Positions 46,245-54,557 of a stretch of 64,000 nucleotides of DNA are shown here, one piece after another. A model generated the notes under the pieces. It did not search any database, was not told the DNA's origin, and was given only the letters and a program-made list of their open reading frames with translations. Made by a program: the position numbers and the translations under genes. Location of the stretch: contig NZ_LR215050.1 of assembly GCF_900660755.1 (NCBI RefSeq), positions 1,302,001 through 1,366,000 on the forward strand, given 5' to 3'. Every line of letters begins with the position of its first letter. Position 1 is the first letter of the stretch. The stretch is from Acholeplasma hippikon (GTDB taxonomy: Bacteria; Bacillota_I; Bacilli_A; Acholeplasmatales; Acholeplasmataceae).

Positions 46245-46289
46245 TTGATAGTTTATTTCTTCGTAAATGGCGATTTTTCTTCCCTAAAA
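46245..46289 (-). promoter_or_regulatory. Predicted LytTR-regulator site of TasA-like gene 2
   Basis: Read on the minus strand from 46289: TTTTAGGG, variable bases, AAAAA, then CCATTTACGA. It aligns gaplessly with the element at 32961. The two half-sites are again 21 bp apart. A weak -10 (TATCAA, 46250-46245) follows. Confidence 0.55.
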
Positions 46290-46351
46290 GTTAAAACTGG
46301 GAAAAAAGGAACTATAAAATATGGGTAAATTTGGGAATATTCAACATAATA

Positions 46352-46384
46352 AAATAAAAAACTCCTACATTAGAGGAGTTTTAA
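46352..46384 (-). terminator. Terminator of the methyltransferase gene
   Basis: AAAACTCCT and AGGAGTTTT form a 9-bp stem with a 7-nt loop. On the minus strand a T-run follows. Confidence 0.88.
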
Positions 46385-46386
46385 AG

Positions 46387-46854
46387 TTATTTATCAGATA
46401 ATTTTTTCTCAAAGGCTAATAATTCAAATTTTAAACGTTCATCACTAGAGTAACCTCTCTTATCACCATTTTTGTGAATGGCACGGTGACAAGGTATTAA
46501 AATCGTTAATGGATTTTTACCTAATGCATTACCAACAGCACGACTGCCATTAGGACTTCCAATTTTATTTGCTAGTTCTTGATAATAAATCGTTTTACCA
46601 AATGGAATCTTACTGACTTCATCCCAAACTTTTCTTTGGAAGACTGTTCCTTTAATATCAAATATACTTGGATCAGGCATCATGCCTTTAAAGAAGTCAT
46701 CGATAACTTTAATATATTTATTCATGATGGGATGATTTAATTCATAAGTAGTTAAATCTTCATTTCTATAAATATCAACATAGGTTAATCCTTTTTCAGA
46801 TGCAAGGATTAAAATATCAAAATCACTAAACTTATTATAAATATATGCGTACAT
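46387..46854 (-). CDS. ogt: Methylated-DNA--protein-cysteine methyltransferase
   Basis: 155 aa from the ATG at 46854 (a TTG two codons earlier is possible). The active-site motif IPCHRAI with the acceptor Cys and the Asn/Ser/Arg binding block (GSPNGSRAVGNALGKNP) are intact, as is FQRKVW before them. It removes alkyl groups from O6-guanine by suicide transfer to Cys. No SD precedes the start, and a Zur-type palindrome ends 10 bp upstream of it, so expression may be linked to zinc status or simply be weak. Divergent from the zinc transporter. Confidence 0.92.
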   Translation of the reverse strand: MYAYIYNKFSDFDILILASEKGLTYVDIYRNEDLTTYELNHPIMNKYIKVIDDFFKGMMPDPSIFDIKGTVFQRKVWDEVSKIPFGKTIYYQELANKIGSPNGSRAVGNALGKNPLTILIPCHRAIHKNGDKRGYSSDERLKFELLAFEKKLSDK

Positions 46855-46864
46855 ATTCAATTAC

Positions 46865-46885
46865 ATTTGCAAACGATTTGCAAAT
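46865..46885. promoter_or_regulatory. Zur-type operator 1
   Basis: ATTTGCAAA, CGA, TTTGCAAAT is a perfect 9-3-9 palindrome, the size of Fur-family sites. It overlaps the -35 (TTTGCA, 46877-46882) of the zinc operon promoter, whose -10 TATAAT is at 46900-46905 with a 17-bp spacer. Confidence 0.8.
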
Positions 46886-46907
46886 ATCCTTTCTTGTGTT
46901 ATAATAC

Positions 46908-46928
46908 TTTTGCAAATGATTCGCAAAA
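46908..46928. promoter_or_regulatory. Zur-type operator 2
   Basis: TTTTGCAAA, TGA, TTCGCAAAA, a 9-3-9 palindrome with one mismatch, placed directly after the -10 box of the zinc operon and covering a possible -35 of the divergent ogt promoter. Confidence 0.8.
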
Positions 46929-46938
46929 GGAGCATACA

Positions 46939-47862
46939 ATGAAAAAACTATTCATCTACTTATTTATTTTACTATCACTTTTTAGTTTAGTTGCATGTAA
47001 TGGCTCAAATGAATCTGAAATTATTGCAACCTCATATATTGGTTATGATTTTACACGTGCGATTGTTAAAGATACATTAAATGTAAAAATGATTACACCA
47101 GCTGGCACAGACTTTCATCATTTCGAGCCAACAAGTAAAGATTTAATCTCAATTAAAAAAGCAGAAGTTTTTATCTATTTAGGAATTGAATATGATAGTT
47201 GGTTAAATAATGAAGAAACGCTAAAGACTTATGTAAATAAAGATGCATTGGTTATTAGCTTAAGTAGTTTTCATGTAGAAACAGAAGAAGAACACACCCA
47301 TGAAGAGAATCATCATGATCATGTACATGGAGAGCACTTCTGGACAGACCCAATGGAAGCAGTTCACATGATTGAAGCATTAACTGAAAGTTTAATTATT
47401 AAATATCCAGAACATGAAACTACATTTAACGAAAATAGTCTATCTTATATAAATAAGTTAACCTTAGCAGTTGAAGCATTTGAAAATGATTTAAATGAAA
47501 TACAAAATAAAACAATTTATTATACAGGTCATATGGCATTAGAAGGTTTTGCAGAACACTTTGGATTAGATATTCATGCATTAGAAAACACCTATCAACC
47601 AGGTACTGATTTAACAAGTGAAGACTTAAAGGCATTTGTAAATGAAATGAAATTAAATCAGATAAAGTTTTTATTTAAAGAAGAGTTAGCAACTAATAAT
47701 ACTGCAAAAACAATTGAAACTTTACTTGGTTATGAACTGACAGTTTATGAACTTCACGGATACCACACCGTCACAAAAACTGACTTTAATCAAGGTATAA
47801 CATATCATGATTTATTGTTGAGAAATATTAATTATATAAAAGAGGCACTTCAAAATGGATAA
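46939..47862 (+). CDS. znuA: Zinc ABC transporter substrate-binding lipoprotein
   Basis: 307 aa from the ATG at 46939 (SD AAAGGAG); an upstream in-frame ATG at 46867 would lie inside the operator. Signal peptide with lipobox LVAC, so the mature protein is lipid-anchored at Cys. The cluster A-I family fold shows DFHHFEPT (metal-binding His), a His/Glu-rich loop (EEHTHEENHHDHVHGEHFW) typical of zinc binders, and TGHMALEGFAEHFGL. It captures extracellular Zn2+ for the permease encoded downstream and overlaps the ATPase gene by 8 bp. Confidence 0.92.
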   Translation: MKKLFIYLFILLSLFSLVACNGSNESEIIATSYIGYDFTRAIVKDTLNVKMITPAGTDFHHFEPTSKDLISIKKAEVFIYLGIEYDSWLNNEETLKTYVNKDALVISLSSFHVETEEEHTHEENHHDHVHGEHFWTDPMEAVHMIEALTESLIIKYPEHETTFNENSLSYINKLTLAVEAFENDLNEIQNKTIYYTGHMALEGFAEHFGLDIHALENTYQPGTDLTSEDLKAFVNEMKLNQIKFLFKEELATNNTAKTIETLLGYELTVYELHGYHTVTKTDFNQGITYHDLLLRNINYIKEALQNG

Positions 47863-48538
47863 AGTGTTAGTTAAATATACAGACGTATCAATTAAATACG
47901 GCAAATATGAGGCAGTTAAAAATGCCTCATTTGAAGTTTTAAAGGGAGATTTTTTAAATATCATTGGACCTAATGGTGCAGGAAAGACAACGCTCATTAA
48001 AAGTTTAATTCATGAAATTAATTTAAGTAGTGGGAAAATTGAAATGTTTACTGAACATATGGGGTATGTACCACAAAAGTTAATGTTAAAAAGAAACTTT
48101 CCAATTACAGTATTAGAGTTTATTTATACAGGGTATCCAAATCCTAAATTTAGAATACCAAAGCATGCGATTGAAGAAATTAAAGTATATTTAAATAAAA
48201 TGGATTTAGAAGAAAACATTTTAAATCAAAAAATTAATAGTTTAAGTGGTGGAGAACTTCAAAGAATTTATTTAATTAGAAGTTTAATCTCTAATCCCGA
48301 AATCTTAATATTAGATGAACCTGCATCAGCTTTAGATCCAAGTTTTAGAGAAAAATTCTATCATATCTTACATGATATTAAAAAAGAAAAAGATATGACG
48401 ATTCTTCATATAACACATGACTTAACAGATGTTGTCTTAGACCACTCTAAAGTGATGTATGTTGACCAAACGATTCAGTTTATTGGTAAATATGAAGACT
48501 ATAAAGCATTTGAACACGAGGGACATCATCATGGATAA
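47855..48538 (+). CDS. znuC: Zinc ABC transporter ATP-binding protein
   Basis: 227 aa. Walker A GPNGAGKTTL, signature LSGGELQR, Walker B ILILDEPASALD and the H-loop ITHDL are all intact. It ends in EHEGHHHG, a His-rich tail common in zinc transport ATPases. It energises zinc uptake with the lipoprotein and permease; gene overlaps on both sides indicate translational coupling. Confidence 0.95.
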   Translation: MDKVLVKYTDVSIKYGKYEAVKNASFEVLKGDFLNIIGPNGAGKTTLIKSLIHEINLSSGKIEMFTEHMGYVPQKLMLKRNFPITVLEFIYTGYPNPKFRIPKHAIEEIKVYLNKMDLEENILNQKINSLSGGELQRIYLIRSLISNPEILILDEPASALDPSFREKFYHILHDIKKEKDMTILHITHDLTDVVLDHSKVMYVDQTIQFIGKYEDYKAFEHEGHHHG

Positions 48539-49346
48539 TCTTTTATTTACACTAGACGTTTTAAAATACGGTATTATGGTAGTTATTCTATTAGGTCTAA
48601 CTGCATCTATCTTAAGTCCGTTTGTTGTATTAAATGAACAAAGTTTAATTGCTGATGGTTTAGCACATGTTTCATTTACTGCACTAGCAATTGGTATGTT
48701 CTTTAGTAATGAGCCATTCTTTATTGCCTTACCTATCGTTGTCTTAGCAAGTATATTAGTGAAGTGGATTAGTCAGCATAGTAAAGTTAATGGTGATGCT
48801 GCACTTGGTATGGTATCAAGTGTTGGGTTTGCTATTGGGTTAATCGTTATTAAATATGCAAGTAGTGCAATCGAGTTAGAATCATTAATCTCTGGTAACC
48901 TTTGGTTAAGAAATTTAAATGATGTTTTAATGTCGCTTATTCTATTTGTTATTGCGTTAGTATTTATCATTGTAAATTATAGAAAACTATTAAGTTTAAC
49001 ATTTGATTTTGATTATTCAAAATTCATGAAGGTTAAGTCTAACTTATTAAGTTATGTATTAGCAGCAATTACAGGGCTCTTTGTTGTAATTGGTGTAAGA
49101 AGTATTGGGGTTTTATTAATTTCAAGTTTATTAATCTTCCCAGTTTTAACTGCTAACTTATTTGCGAAAAGTTTTAAATCACTTTTCTTAAATGGTAGTA
49201 TCATTTCAAGTGCAGTTATCTTAGTAGGTATCTTTAGTGCACACGTACTTAATTTACCTGCAGGTAGTGTGATTGTTATCGTCTATGCAATTGTCTTTAT
49301 TGCATGTAATATGATCTTAAAAATAAGAGGTAATAAAAATGGTTAA
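48531..49346 (+). CDS. znuB: Zinc ABC transporter permease
   Basis: 271 aa from the ATG at 48531, which overlaps the ATPase stop by 8 bp. About eight membrane helices; ABC-3 family landmarks ADGLAHVSFTALAIG, GDAALGMVSSVGFAIG and IGVLLISSLLIFPVLTA. It forms the membrane channel of the zinc importer. Confidence 0.93.
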   Translation: MDNLLFTLDVLKYGIMVVILLGLTASILSPFVVLNEQSLIADGLAHVSFTALAIGMFFSNEPFFIALPIVVLASILVKWISQHSKVNGDAALGMVSSVGFAIGLIVIKYASSAIELESLISGNLWLRNLNDVLMSLILFVIALVFIIVNYRKLLSLTFDFDYSKFMKVKSNLLSYVLAAITGLFVVIGVRSIGVLLISSLLIFPVLTANLFAKSFKSLFLNGSIISSAVILVGIFSAHVLNLPAGSVIVIVYAIVFIACNMILKIRGNKNG

Positions 49347-49713
49347 ACTCACTTCGAAAAGACAATTAATTTATGATATTTTAAAGAAAAATGATAGTCC
49401 ACTTTCTGCAGAAGATATCTATGAATTAATTAAAGATGAAAAATTAAATTTATCCACAGTTTATCGAACACTAGATTACTTTTATAAAGAACAAATGGTT
49501 AGTAGAAACTACTTAGATAATAAAGCGTATTTTTACTTAAATCATGATGATCATCATCACTTTATGATTTGTGAAGTTTGTCAAAATCGTTTTGAAATGG
49601 ATTGTCATATTGATGAAATGATTGCAGAAATTAAAAAGAAATATGGGTTTGAAGTGACACATCATGACCTAAATTTCTATGGAATTTGTAGTAACTGTAA
49701 AAATAAGAACTGA
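49339..49713 (+). CDS. zur: Fur-family zinc uptake regulator
   Basis: 124 aa, ending in TGA. The winged-helix region has STVYRTLDYFYKE, followed by the sensing site HDDHHHFMICEVC and a second Cys pair CSNC for structural zinc. Overlap with the permease gene and the two Fur-type palindromes at the operon head make Zur the best call, with the operon autoregulated. Manganese or iron specificity cannot be excluded from sequence alone. Confidence 0.88.
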   Translation: MVKLTSKRQLIYDILKKNDSPLSAEDIYELIKDEKLNLSTVYRTLDYFYKEQMVSRNYLDNKAYFYLNHDDHHHFMICEVCQNRFEMDCHIDEMIAEIKKKYGFEVTHHDLNFYGICSNCKNKN

Positions 49714-49751
49714 CATTTTGGTAAACTTTGTTAAAAGAAAGGTATGAAAGC

Positions 49752-49798
49752 CCTTTACTAGTAGATGTTATTTTTTTACACTTTACATTAGTAAAGGA
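49752..49798. repeat. Inverted repeat overlapping the leader promoter
   Basis: CCTTTACTA (49752-49760) and TAGTAAAGG (49790-49798) are perfect complements 29 bp apart. The right arm touches the -35 (TTTACA, 49782-49787) of the riboswitch promoter. No T-run, so it may be an operator pair. Confidence 0.45.
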
Positions 49799-49809
49799 TT
49801 TGTTATAAT
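49782..49809 (+). promoter_or_regulatory. Promoter of the riboswitch leader
   Basis: TTTACA at 49782-49787 and TATAAT at 49804-49809 with a 16-bp spacer, placed 13 bp before the aptamer. Confidence 0.8.
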
Positions 49810-49821
49810 AGTTGTGTATTC

Positions 49822-49899
49822 AATGTATCGTATATTTAACCAGATATTTTCGGTGGTTAAGTTTCTACCCTAGTACCGTAAACTAGGACTACGTACATT
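49822..49899 (+). ncRNA. Purine riboswitch aptamer, guanine type
   Basis: P1 pairs AATGTAT with GTACATT. P2 pairs TTAACCA with TGGTTAA. J2/3 reads AGTTTCTACC, the strongest family signature. P3 pairs CCTAGT with ACTAGG around loop ACCGTAA. J3/1 reads GACTACG, with C at the ligand-pairing position, so guanine or hypoxanthine rather than adenine is expected. L2 (GATATTTTCGG) is longer than usual, which could alter the L2-L3 kissing contact. The next gene is alanine dehydrogenase, not a purine gene. Confidence 0.85.
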
Positions 49900-49926
49900 C
49901 TCCTTCTTAAACAGTTCAATAAACCT

Positions 49927-49950
49927 AATCACGAGCAATCGTGATTTTTT
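49927..49950 (+). terminator. Terminator downstream of the riboswitch
   Basis: AATCACGA, GCAA loop, TCGTGATT, six T residues. It begins 27 nt after P1 and does not share bases with it, so the switching mechanism is not obvious. Confidence 0.88.
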
Positions 49951-49988
49951 ATTTTCTTTGTATAATAAAAACATAAGGGGATAAAAAA

Positions 49989-51080
49989 ATGAATATAGGG
50001 TGTGTAAAAGAAATTAAAGTAAATGAAAGCAGAGTTGGGTTAACACCCAAAAGTGCGAAAGTTTATATTGAACATGGACATCAAGTTTTTATTGAAAAAG
50101 ATGCAGGTTTAGCGAGTGGATTTTCTAATGAAGATTATTTAAATGCTGGATGCATGATTTATAGCGATCCTAAAGATATTTGGAAAGATAGTGATATGAT
50201 TATAAAGGTTAAAGAACCTATCAAGAAAGAATATCCGTATTTTAAAGAAAATTTGATTATTTATACATACTTACACTTAGCAGCAGATGAAGAACTTACG
50301 AAAGCTTTAGTTGAAAGAAAAGTTACTGCAATTGCATATGAAACCATACAAGATGAAACAGGATTACCATGTCTTAGACCTATGAGTGAAGTTGCTGGTA
50401 AACTATCTATTCAAGAAGGTGCTAGATACTTAACTAAACATGGAGAACTAGGTATTTTACTTTCAGGAACTCAAACGGTAGATGCTGCAAATGTTTTAAT
50501 TATTGGTGGTGGGGTGAGTGGAACTGCAGCACTTTCTTTAGCTTATAACTTAGGTGCAAAAACAACCTTACTAGATATTAATGAAAATAGACTAATAGAG
50601 TTAAAAGAAAAATATCCAAAATTAAATACATTAATTTCTAATGAAGAAAATTTAGTTAATGGTTTAAAGGATGCTGACTTAGTTATTTCAGCGGTCTTAT
50701 TACCTGGGGCAAAAGCACCAAAAATTATTAGAAAAGAACATTATCAGTTTATTAAAAAAGGTGCAGTATTAGTAGATATCGCAATTGATCAGGGTGGTTC
50801 TCTTCACTATAGTCGTCCAACAACACACAAAGACCCAATCTTTATTGAAGAAGGCATCATTCACTATTGTGTAGCAAATATGCCAGGAATTGTTCCTAAA
50901 ACATCAACATTAGCGCTCAATCATCAAACGCTTCCTTTTGGACTAAAGATAGCGGATAATTTAAAAGAAGCATTAGCAAATGAAGCCATTTTAAAGGGCT
51001 TAAATACCTATCAGGGTTATGTGACTTTAAAGGTAGTTGCAGACTTATTCAATTTACCATATAAAAAATATGAGAAATAG
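49989..51080 (+). CDS. ald: Alanine dehydrogenase
   Basis: 363 aa, normal length. Landmarks: KEIKVNESRVGLTP at the N-terminus, KVKEP, the dinucleotide-binding GGGVSGTAAL, DIAIDQGG and VANMPGIVPKTST. It interconverts L-alanine and pyruvate with NAD(H). SD AAGGGG. A TATAAT at 49961-49966, between the riboswitch terminator and the gene, may give a promoter independent of the riboswitch. The gene ends in a terminator that includes its own stop codon (51075-51100). Confidence 0.93.
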   Translation: MNIGCVKEIKVNESRVGLTPKSAKVYIEHGHQVFIEKDAGLASGFSNEDYLNAGCMIYSDPKDIWKDSDMIIKVKEPIKKEYPYFKENLIIYTYLHLAADEELTKALVERKVTAIAYETIQDETGLPCLRPMSEVAGKLSIQEGARYLTKHGELGILLSGTQTVDAANVLIIGGGVSGTAALSLAYNLGAKTTLLDINENRLIELKEKYPKLNTLISNEENLVNGLKDADLVISAVLLPGAKAPKIIRKEHYQFIKKGAVLVDIAIDQGGSLHYSRPTTHKDPIFIEEGIIHYCVANMPGIVPKTSTLALNHQTLPFGLKIADNLKEALANEAILKGLNTYQGYVTLKVVADLFNLPYKKYEK

Positions 51081-51100
51081 ACTTTAAAGGTCTATTTTTT
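51075..51100 (+). terminator. Terminator of ald
   Basis: AAATAGAC, 7-nt loop, GTCTATTT, then T-run. The TAG stop codon is part of the stem. Confidence 0.85.
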
Positions 51101-51193
51101 AATTTTGATAACAAATGAATAAAGGAGTGGTTTATTCAAGATAAATAATGCTAAAATGAAGTTGAAAAACAATCAATTATCGGGGGATATGGA

Positions 51194-52036
51194 ATGGTTA
51201 GACTTAAACAAGCTTTAACCTATTTTAAAGATAAAAAATATGATAAAGCCTATCATCTTTTTTTAGAACTAGCAAATGAAGGTATGATGGAAGCTTACTT
51301 TTATTTAGGTATTTTTTATCGTTTAGGATTATTTGTTAAAGAAAATCAAAAAGAAGGATTTAAATGGTTCTTAAAAGCCGCTGAAAATGGACATCCCAGA
51401 GCACAGTATGTTGTAGCATCTAGTTACTATCATCTTAATGGTAGTTATGATGGGCTAGCTGATGAAATTATTGAACATTATGAAGTAAAAGAAAAAGCAG
51501 ATTCAATGTATTATCAAAAACTTCACTTTTTTGACTATAATGGTGTTGGTGTAAATTACGATATTCACCAAGCGCTATATTGGGCAGAAAAAGCGAAAGC
51601 ATCTGGTGTTATCGATGCAGAAGAACTCATTTTATTTCTAAGTGAATTTGTAGCATATGAAGATGATAAAATAAGAGTTTATAACGACACATTATCTAGT
51701 CGAATTGAAGAAACTCATGATTTAGCACATTTAGATAAAAAGTATAAAGAAGCATATGAACGTTATCTAAAGTTAGATGAAGAAATTAAAGTTAAATATA
51801 AAACGATGAATCCACTACATATAGATCTATTTAAAGTATTAGATAATGCAGGTAATGATGATGCCGAAATTGAAGCCTTAAATGGTAATTTAGATGCTGC
51901 TATCTATTTAGGTGTGATTTATGAGCTTGGCTTTGAGATAAAACCTAACACAACTAAAGCAGTTAAGTGGTATAAAAAGGCAGTAGAACTTGGATCAGAT
52001 TATGCTGAAAAACGATTAAAAAAGTTAATGAGGTAA
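51194..52036 (+). CDS. Sel1-repeat (TPR-like) protein
   Basis: 280 aa, no signal or membrane segment. Sel1-like repeats are clear at the N-terminus (AYFYLGIFYRLGLFVKENQK and GFKWFLKAAENGHPRAQYVVA), in the middle (GVGVNYDIHQALYWAEKAKASG) and at the C-terminus (AAIYLGVIYELGFEIKPNTT, KWYKKAVELGSDYAEKRL). Such proteins are protein-interaction scaffolds; the partner is unknown. SD GGGGG precedes the ATG by 7 bp. Confidence 0.85.
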   Translation: MVRLKQALTYFKDKKYDKAYHLFLELANEGMMEAYFYLGIFYRLGLFVKENQKEGFKWFLKAAENGHPRAQYVVASSYYHLNGSYDGLADEIIEHYEVKEKADSMYYQKLHFFDYNGVGVNYDIHQALYWAEKAKASGVIDAEELILFLSEFVAYEDDKIRVYNDTLSSRIEETHDLAHLDKKYKEAYERYLKLDEEIKVKYKTMNPLHIDLFKVLDNAGNDDAEIEALNGNLDAAIYLGVIYELGFEIKPNTTKAVKWYKKAVELGSDYAEKRLKKLMR

Positions 52037-52037
52037 G

Positions 52038-52069
52038 AAAAATGGCTACCATTTAAGTAGCCATTTTTT
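52038..52069. terminator. Bidirectional terminator
   Basis: AAAAATGGCTAC and GTAGCCATTTTT form a perfect 12-bp stem with a 7-nt loop, serving the convergent Sel1 and O-antigen-polymerase-like genes. Confidence 0.93.
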
Positions 52070-52076
52070 ATCATAA

Positions 52077-53477
52077 TTAATTTACTGAAGCATCTCCTAA
52101 GACACCTATTTCAATATCTGTGAGGTTTGCGTTATCAATAACTGCGAAGGCAATTAATGTTACTAAAGAATAGTGAATCATATATTGTGTATTATCAATT
52201 AAACCATGAAATTGGGTTAATAGATAAGTGAATAAGAAAGCCTTCACTGCAATAAATCTACGTTTTCTAACAAATAGTTTTCCTACTTCATAGAAGTGAT
52301 AGATAAGTATTAGAATACCTACAAGGCCACCTGTGGCAAGTACTTGGAAGAAGGTTGAATGATATATCGTAATTCTGTTTTGTTCATTTAAGAACCAGTG
52401 CGGTGTATTCCATCCACTTCCAAAGATAGGATAACGCTTAAATACCGTTACTGCGCCATATTCAGGGTCAAACCATAAGGTTAAGCGTCCAGTTAACATA
52501 CCATTAGGATCATCAAAATTAATGGTATCCATAAATGAACGATAAACCATCGTAACTAAGTCTCTAAAGACATACATAAAGATTCCAGTTAGGATAATTG
52601 TAATTAAGAGATTTATTCTTTGATGGCGTCTACCTTTAAATAATACATAGATCGCAACACCGATAGCATATAAAGTAATTGTGACAATAGAACCTCTAGA
52701 ATCACTAATAATAATCCAGAAACCCATCCATCCTAAATACAACCAAGGTAGGATGTTTTTATATTTTTTTAAATAAAAAATCATACATGATGACATTAAG
52801 ACAAGTTGTATTGTTAAATCATTGACATTTCCCCATGCTGGACTATCCACATGAAGTTGTTGGAAAGCAGCTAAGTCATGTAAGAATTTAAAATCTTTAA
52901 ATCCATCAGACATTAAAGCAATCAATTGAAAACTTAACATGATGGATGTATATAAAAAGAAACGCATTAAATAATTTAATTCATTTTTATCAATTGTATT
53001 TGCGTAAAATAAGTAGGTTACTAAATAAAATGGTACTAAGAAAACTAATAAAATAGAAACTTCATTCACTGGAGTATAGATTAAAGGAATAATATAAGAA
53101 ACACTTGCCAGTAATAAACCTAACCCTAAACTCTTTAGTTTAAACTTGGGTTTAAAACGTATAAAGTGAACGATAAACCCAATAACAATTAATATAACAT
53201 TTAAGATTCCACTTAATGCTGAATCTATGGTTGATATATCAGCATCAAATCCAATGATAAATAAACAAGAGATAAGTAGTGGTGCAGTTGCGATTGTCGA
53301 TTTAAATAATACAAGGATAACTACAAGTGGAATTGAAAATAAAAACATTGAATTAAATGTTAAGCTAACAAGATTCTCACTAGGTATAAAAAACCTATAA
53401 GACCATACAAAAAAGGTCAAGGCAGATACAAGTATTAAATATATATGACTTTTAAAGAATTTTTCTAATTTCTGCAT
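52077..53477 (-). CDS. O-antigen ligase/polymerase-like membrane protein (Wzy_C family)
   Basis: 466 aa with about 11-12 membrane helices. The Wzy_C region shows ISDSRGSIVT, a large outside loop with MLTGRLTLW and YPIFGSGWNTP, and a conserved His in IYHSTFFQVLATGG. Family members polymerise or ligate lipid-linked sugars on the outer face of the membrane. In a wall-less cell it would act on a capsule, lipoglycan or glycoprotein. It lies 33 bp downstream of the LysR gene on the same strand, so the two are probably cotranscribed. Confidence 0.8.
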   Translation of the reverse strand: MQKLEKFFKSHIYLILVSALTFFVWSYRFFIPSENLVSLTFNSMFLFSIPLVVILVLFKSTIATAPLLISCLFIIGFDADISTIDSALSGILNVILIVIGFIVHFIRFKPKFKLKSLGLGLLLASVSYIIPLIYTPVNEVSILLVFLVPFYLVTYLFYANTIDKNELNYLMRFFLYTSIMLSFQLIALMSDGFKDFKFLHDLAAFQQLHVDSPAWGNVNDLTIQLVLMSSCMIFYLKKYKNILPWLYLGWMGFWIIISDSRGSIVTITLYAIGVAIYVLFKGRRHQRINLLITIILTGIFMYVFRDLVTMVYRSFMDTINFDDPNGMLTGRLTLWFDPEYGAVTVFKRYPIFGSGWNTPHWFLNEQNRITIYHSTFFQVLATGGLVGILILIYHFYEVGKLFVRKRRFIAVKAFLFTYLLTQFHGLIDNTQYMIHYSLVTLIAFAVIDNANLTDIEIGVLGDASVN

Positions 53478-53510
53478 TTGATATCTATATCCAGTTTCTA
53501 TATTTAAAAA

Positions 53511-54410
53511 TTATTTTAAGATAAGTTCATTATAAATATTGATGATACGTTTTAATTCTTTTACATAAGTAAAGTCTTTATGGAAGTAAAGGTTGATTTG
53601 TCGATTCATGACCATGTTTTCAACATCTAATAATTTAAATTTATTTTTCTTTACTTCACTAATACAAGATTTTCTACTTAATACAGACAGACCATAGTTA
53701 TCTTTAACTAAGTCTTTAATGACTTCAACGTTATCTAATTCTAAAATAACGTTGTAGTTCGTAATATCATCGTTTTGAGTATTTAAGTGACTTTCAAATA
53801 ATAAACGCGTATCAGAAGTTTTACTTCTTAGAATTAATCTTTCAGTTTTTAATTCTTCTAAACTAAGCACTTCTTTATTTGATAAAGGATTATCATAACT
53901 TACTGCAATCGCTAGACTATCTTGGTCTAGTGGAATAAATGAATAGTTTGGATCATTAATTTTACCTGGGATAATACATACGTCGACTTCATATGTTTTC
54001 ATCTTTTGGTAAATGCTTTTAATTGAATCGGAAATGATTCTAATATGGAATGCATCATTTTCTGCAGTATACTCTGCGATTGCTTTAGCAATAATATTAG
54101 ATTCTAATGTGTGAGTAATTCCAATGACTAAAGAGTTTTTAATTTGAATATTTTTCTTCATTAACTTAAAACTATTAATCATGTTGTCAGTTAATAGTTC
54201 AATACGTTTAGCATATCTAACAAGTAGTACACCTTCTGGGGTTAACTCTAATTTTTTCTTACGTTTATCAAAAATCGTAATATTAAACTCTTCTTCTAAA
54301 GATTTAATTTGTTGGCTCACGGCTGGTTGGGTTAAAGCAAGCTGTTCAGCTGCTTTAGTAAAACTACCATAGTCAACAACTGCAATTAATGTCTTTAATT
54401 TAAAGTTCAT
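53511..54410 (-). CDS. LysR-type transcriptional regulator
   Basis: 299 aa. Winged HTH at residues 1-60 (DYGSFTKAAEQLALTQPAVSQQIKSLEEEF) and a two-lobed substrate-binding domain after about residue 90. The HTH resembles CysL/CbbR-type members. SD GAGGGG. It probably controls the glycan polymerase gene behind it or its own transcription; the effector is not evident. Confidence 0.92.
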   Translation of the reverse strand: MNFKLKTLIAVVDYGSFTKAAEQLALTQPAVSQQIKSLEEEFNITIFDKRKKKLELTPEGVLLVRYAKRIELLTDNMINSFKLMKKNIQIKNSLVIGITHTLESNIIAKAIAEYTAENDAFHIRIISDSIKSIYQKMKTYEVDVCIIPGKINDPNYSFIPLDQDSLAIAVSYDNPLSNKEVLSLEELKTERLILRSKTSDTRLLFESHLNTQNDDITNYNVILELDNVEVIKDLVKDNYGLSVLSRKSCISEVKKNKFKLLDVENMVMNRQINLYFHKDFTYVKELKRIINIYNELILK

Positions 54411-54514
54411 TTTTTCAACCCCTCATATAAGTATTTGCTTATTAGAAAAAACATATGTATTATATTTGATTATTATAACACGAGTTAAAAGAGAAGTCCT
54501 TAAAGAAGATAGTA

Positions 54515-54545
54515 AAGAAAAAGCTCAACCGTTAAGATTGAGCTT
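54515..54545 (-). terminator. Terminator of the PPi-type phosphofructokinase gene
   Basis: AAGCTCAA and TTGAGCTT, 8 bp, 9-nt loop. On the minus strand a T-rich tail follows. Confidence 0.85.
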
Positions 54546-54557
54546 ATTTGTTGTTAG

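Noticed and set aside
46867..46938. Earlier ATG for the zinc-binding lipoprotein
   Set aside because: It would translate through both operators and the -10 box and bury the signal peptide; the ATG at 46939 has an ideal SD.
49822..49899. 2'-deoxyguanosine riboswitch variant known from Mesoplasma
   Set aside because: J2/3 and L3 here are of the ordinary guanine type; only L2 is unusual, so the guanine call is kept, with ligand tests suggested.
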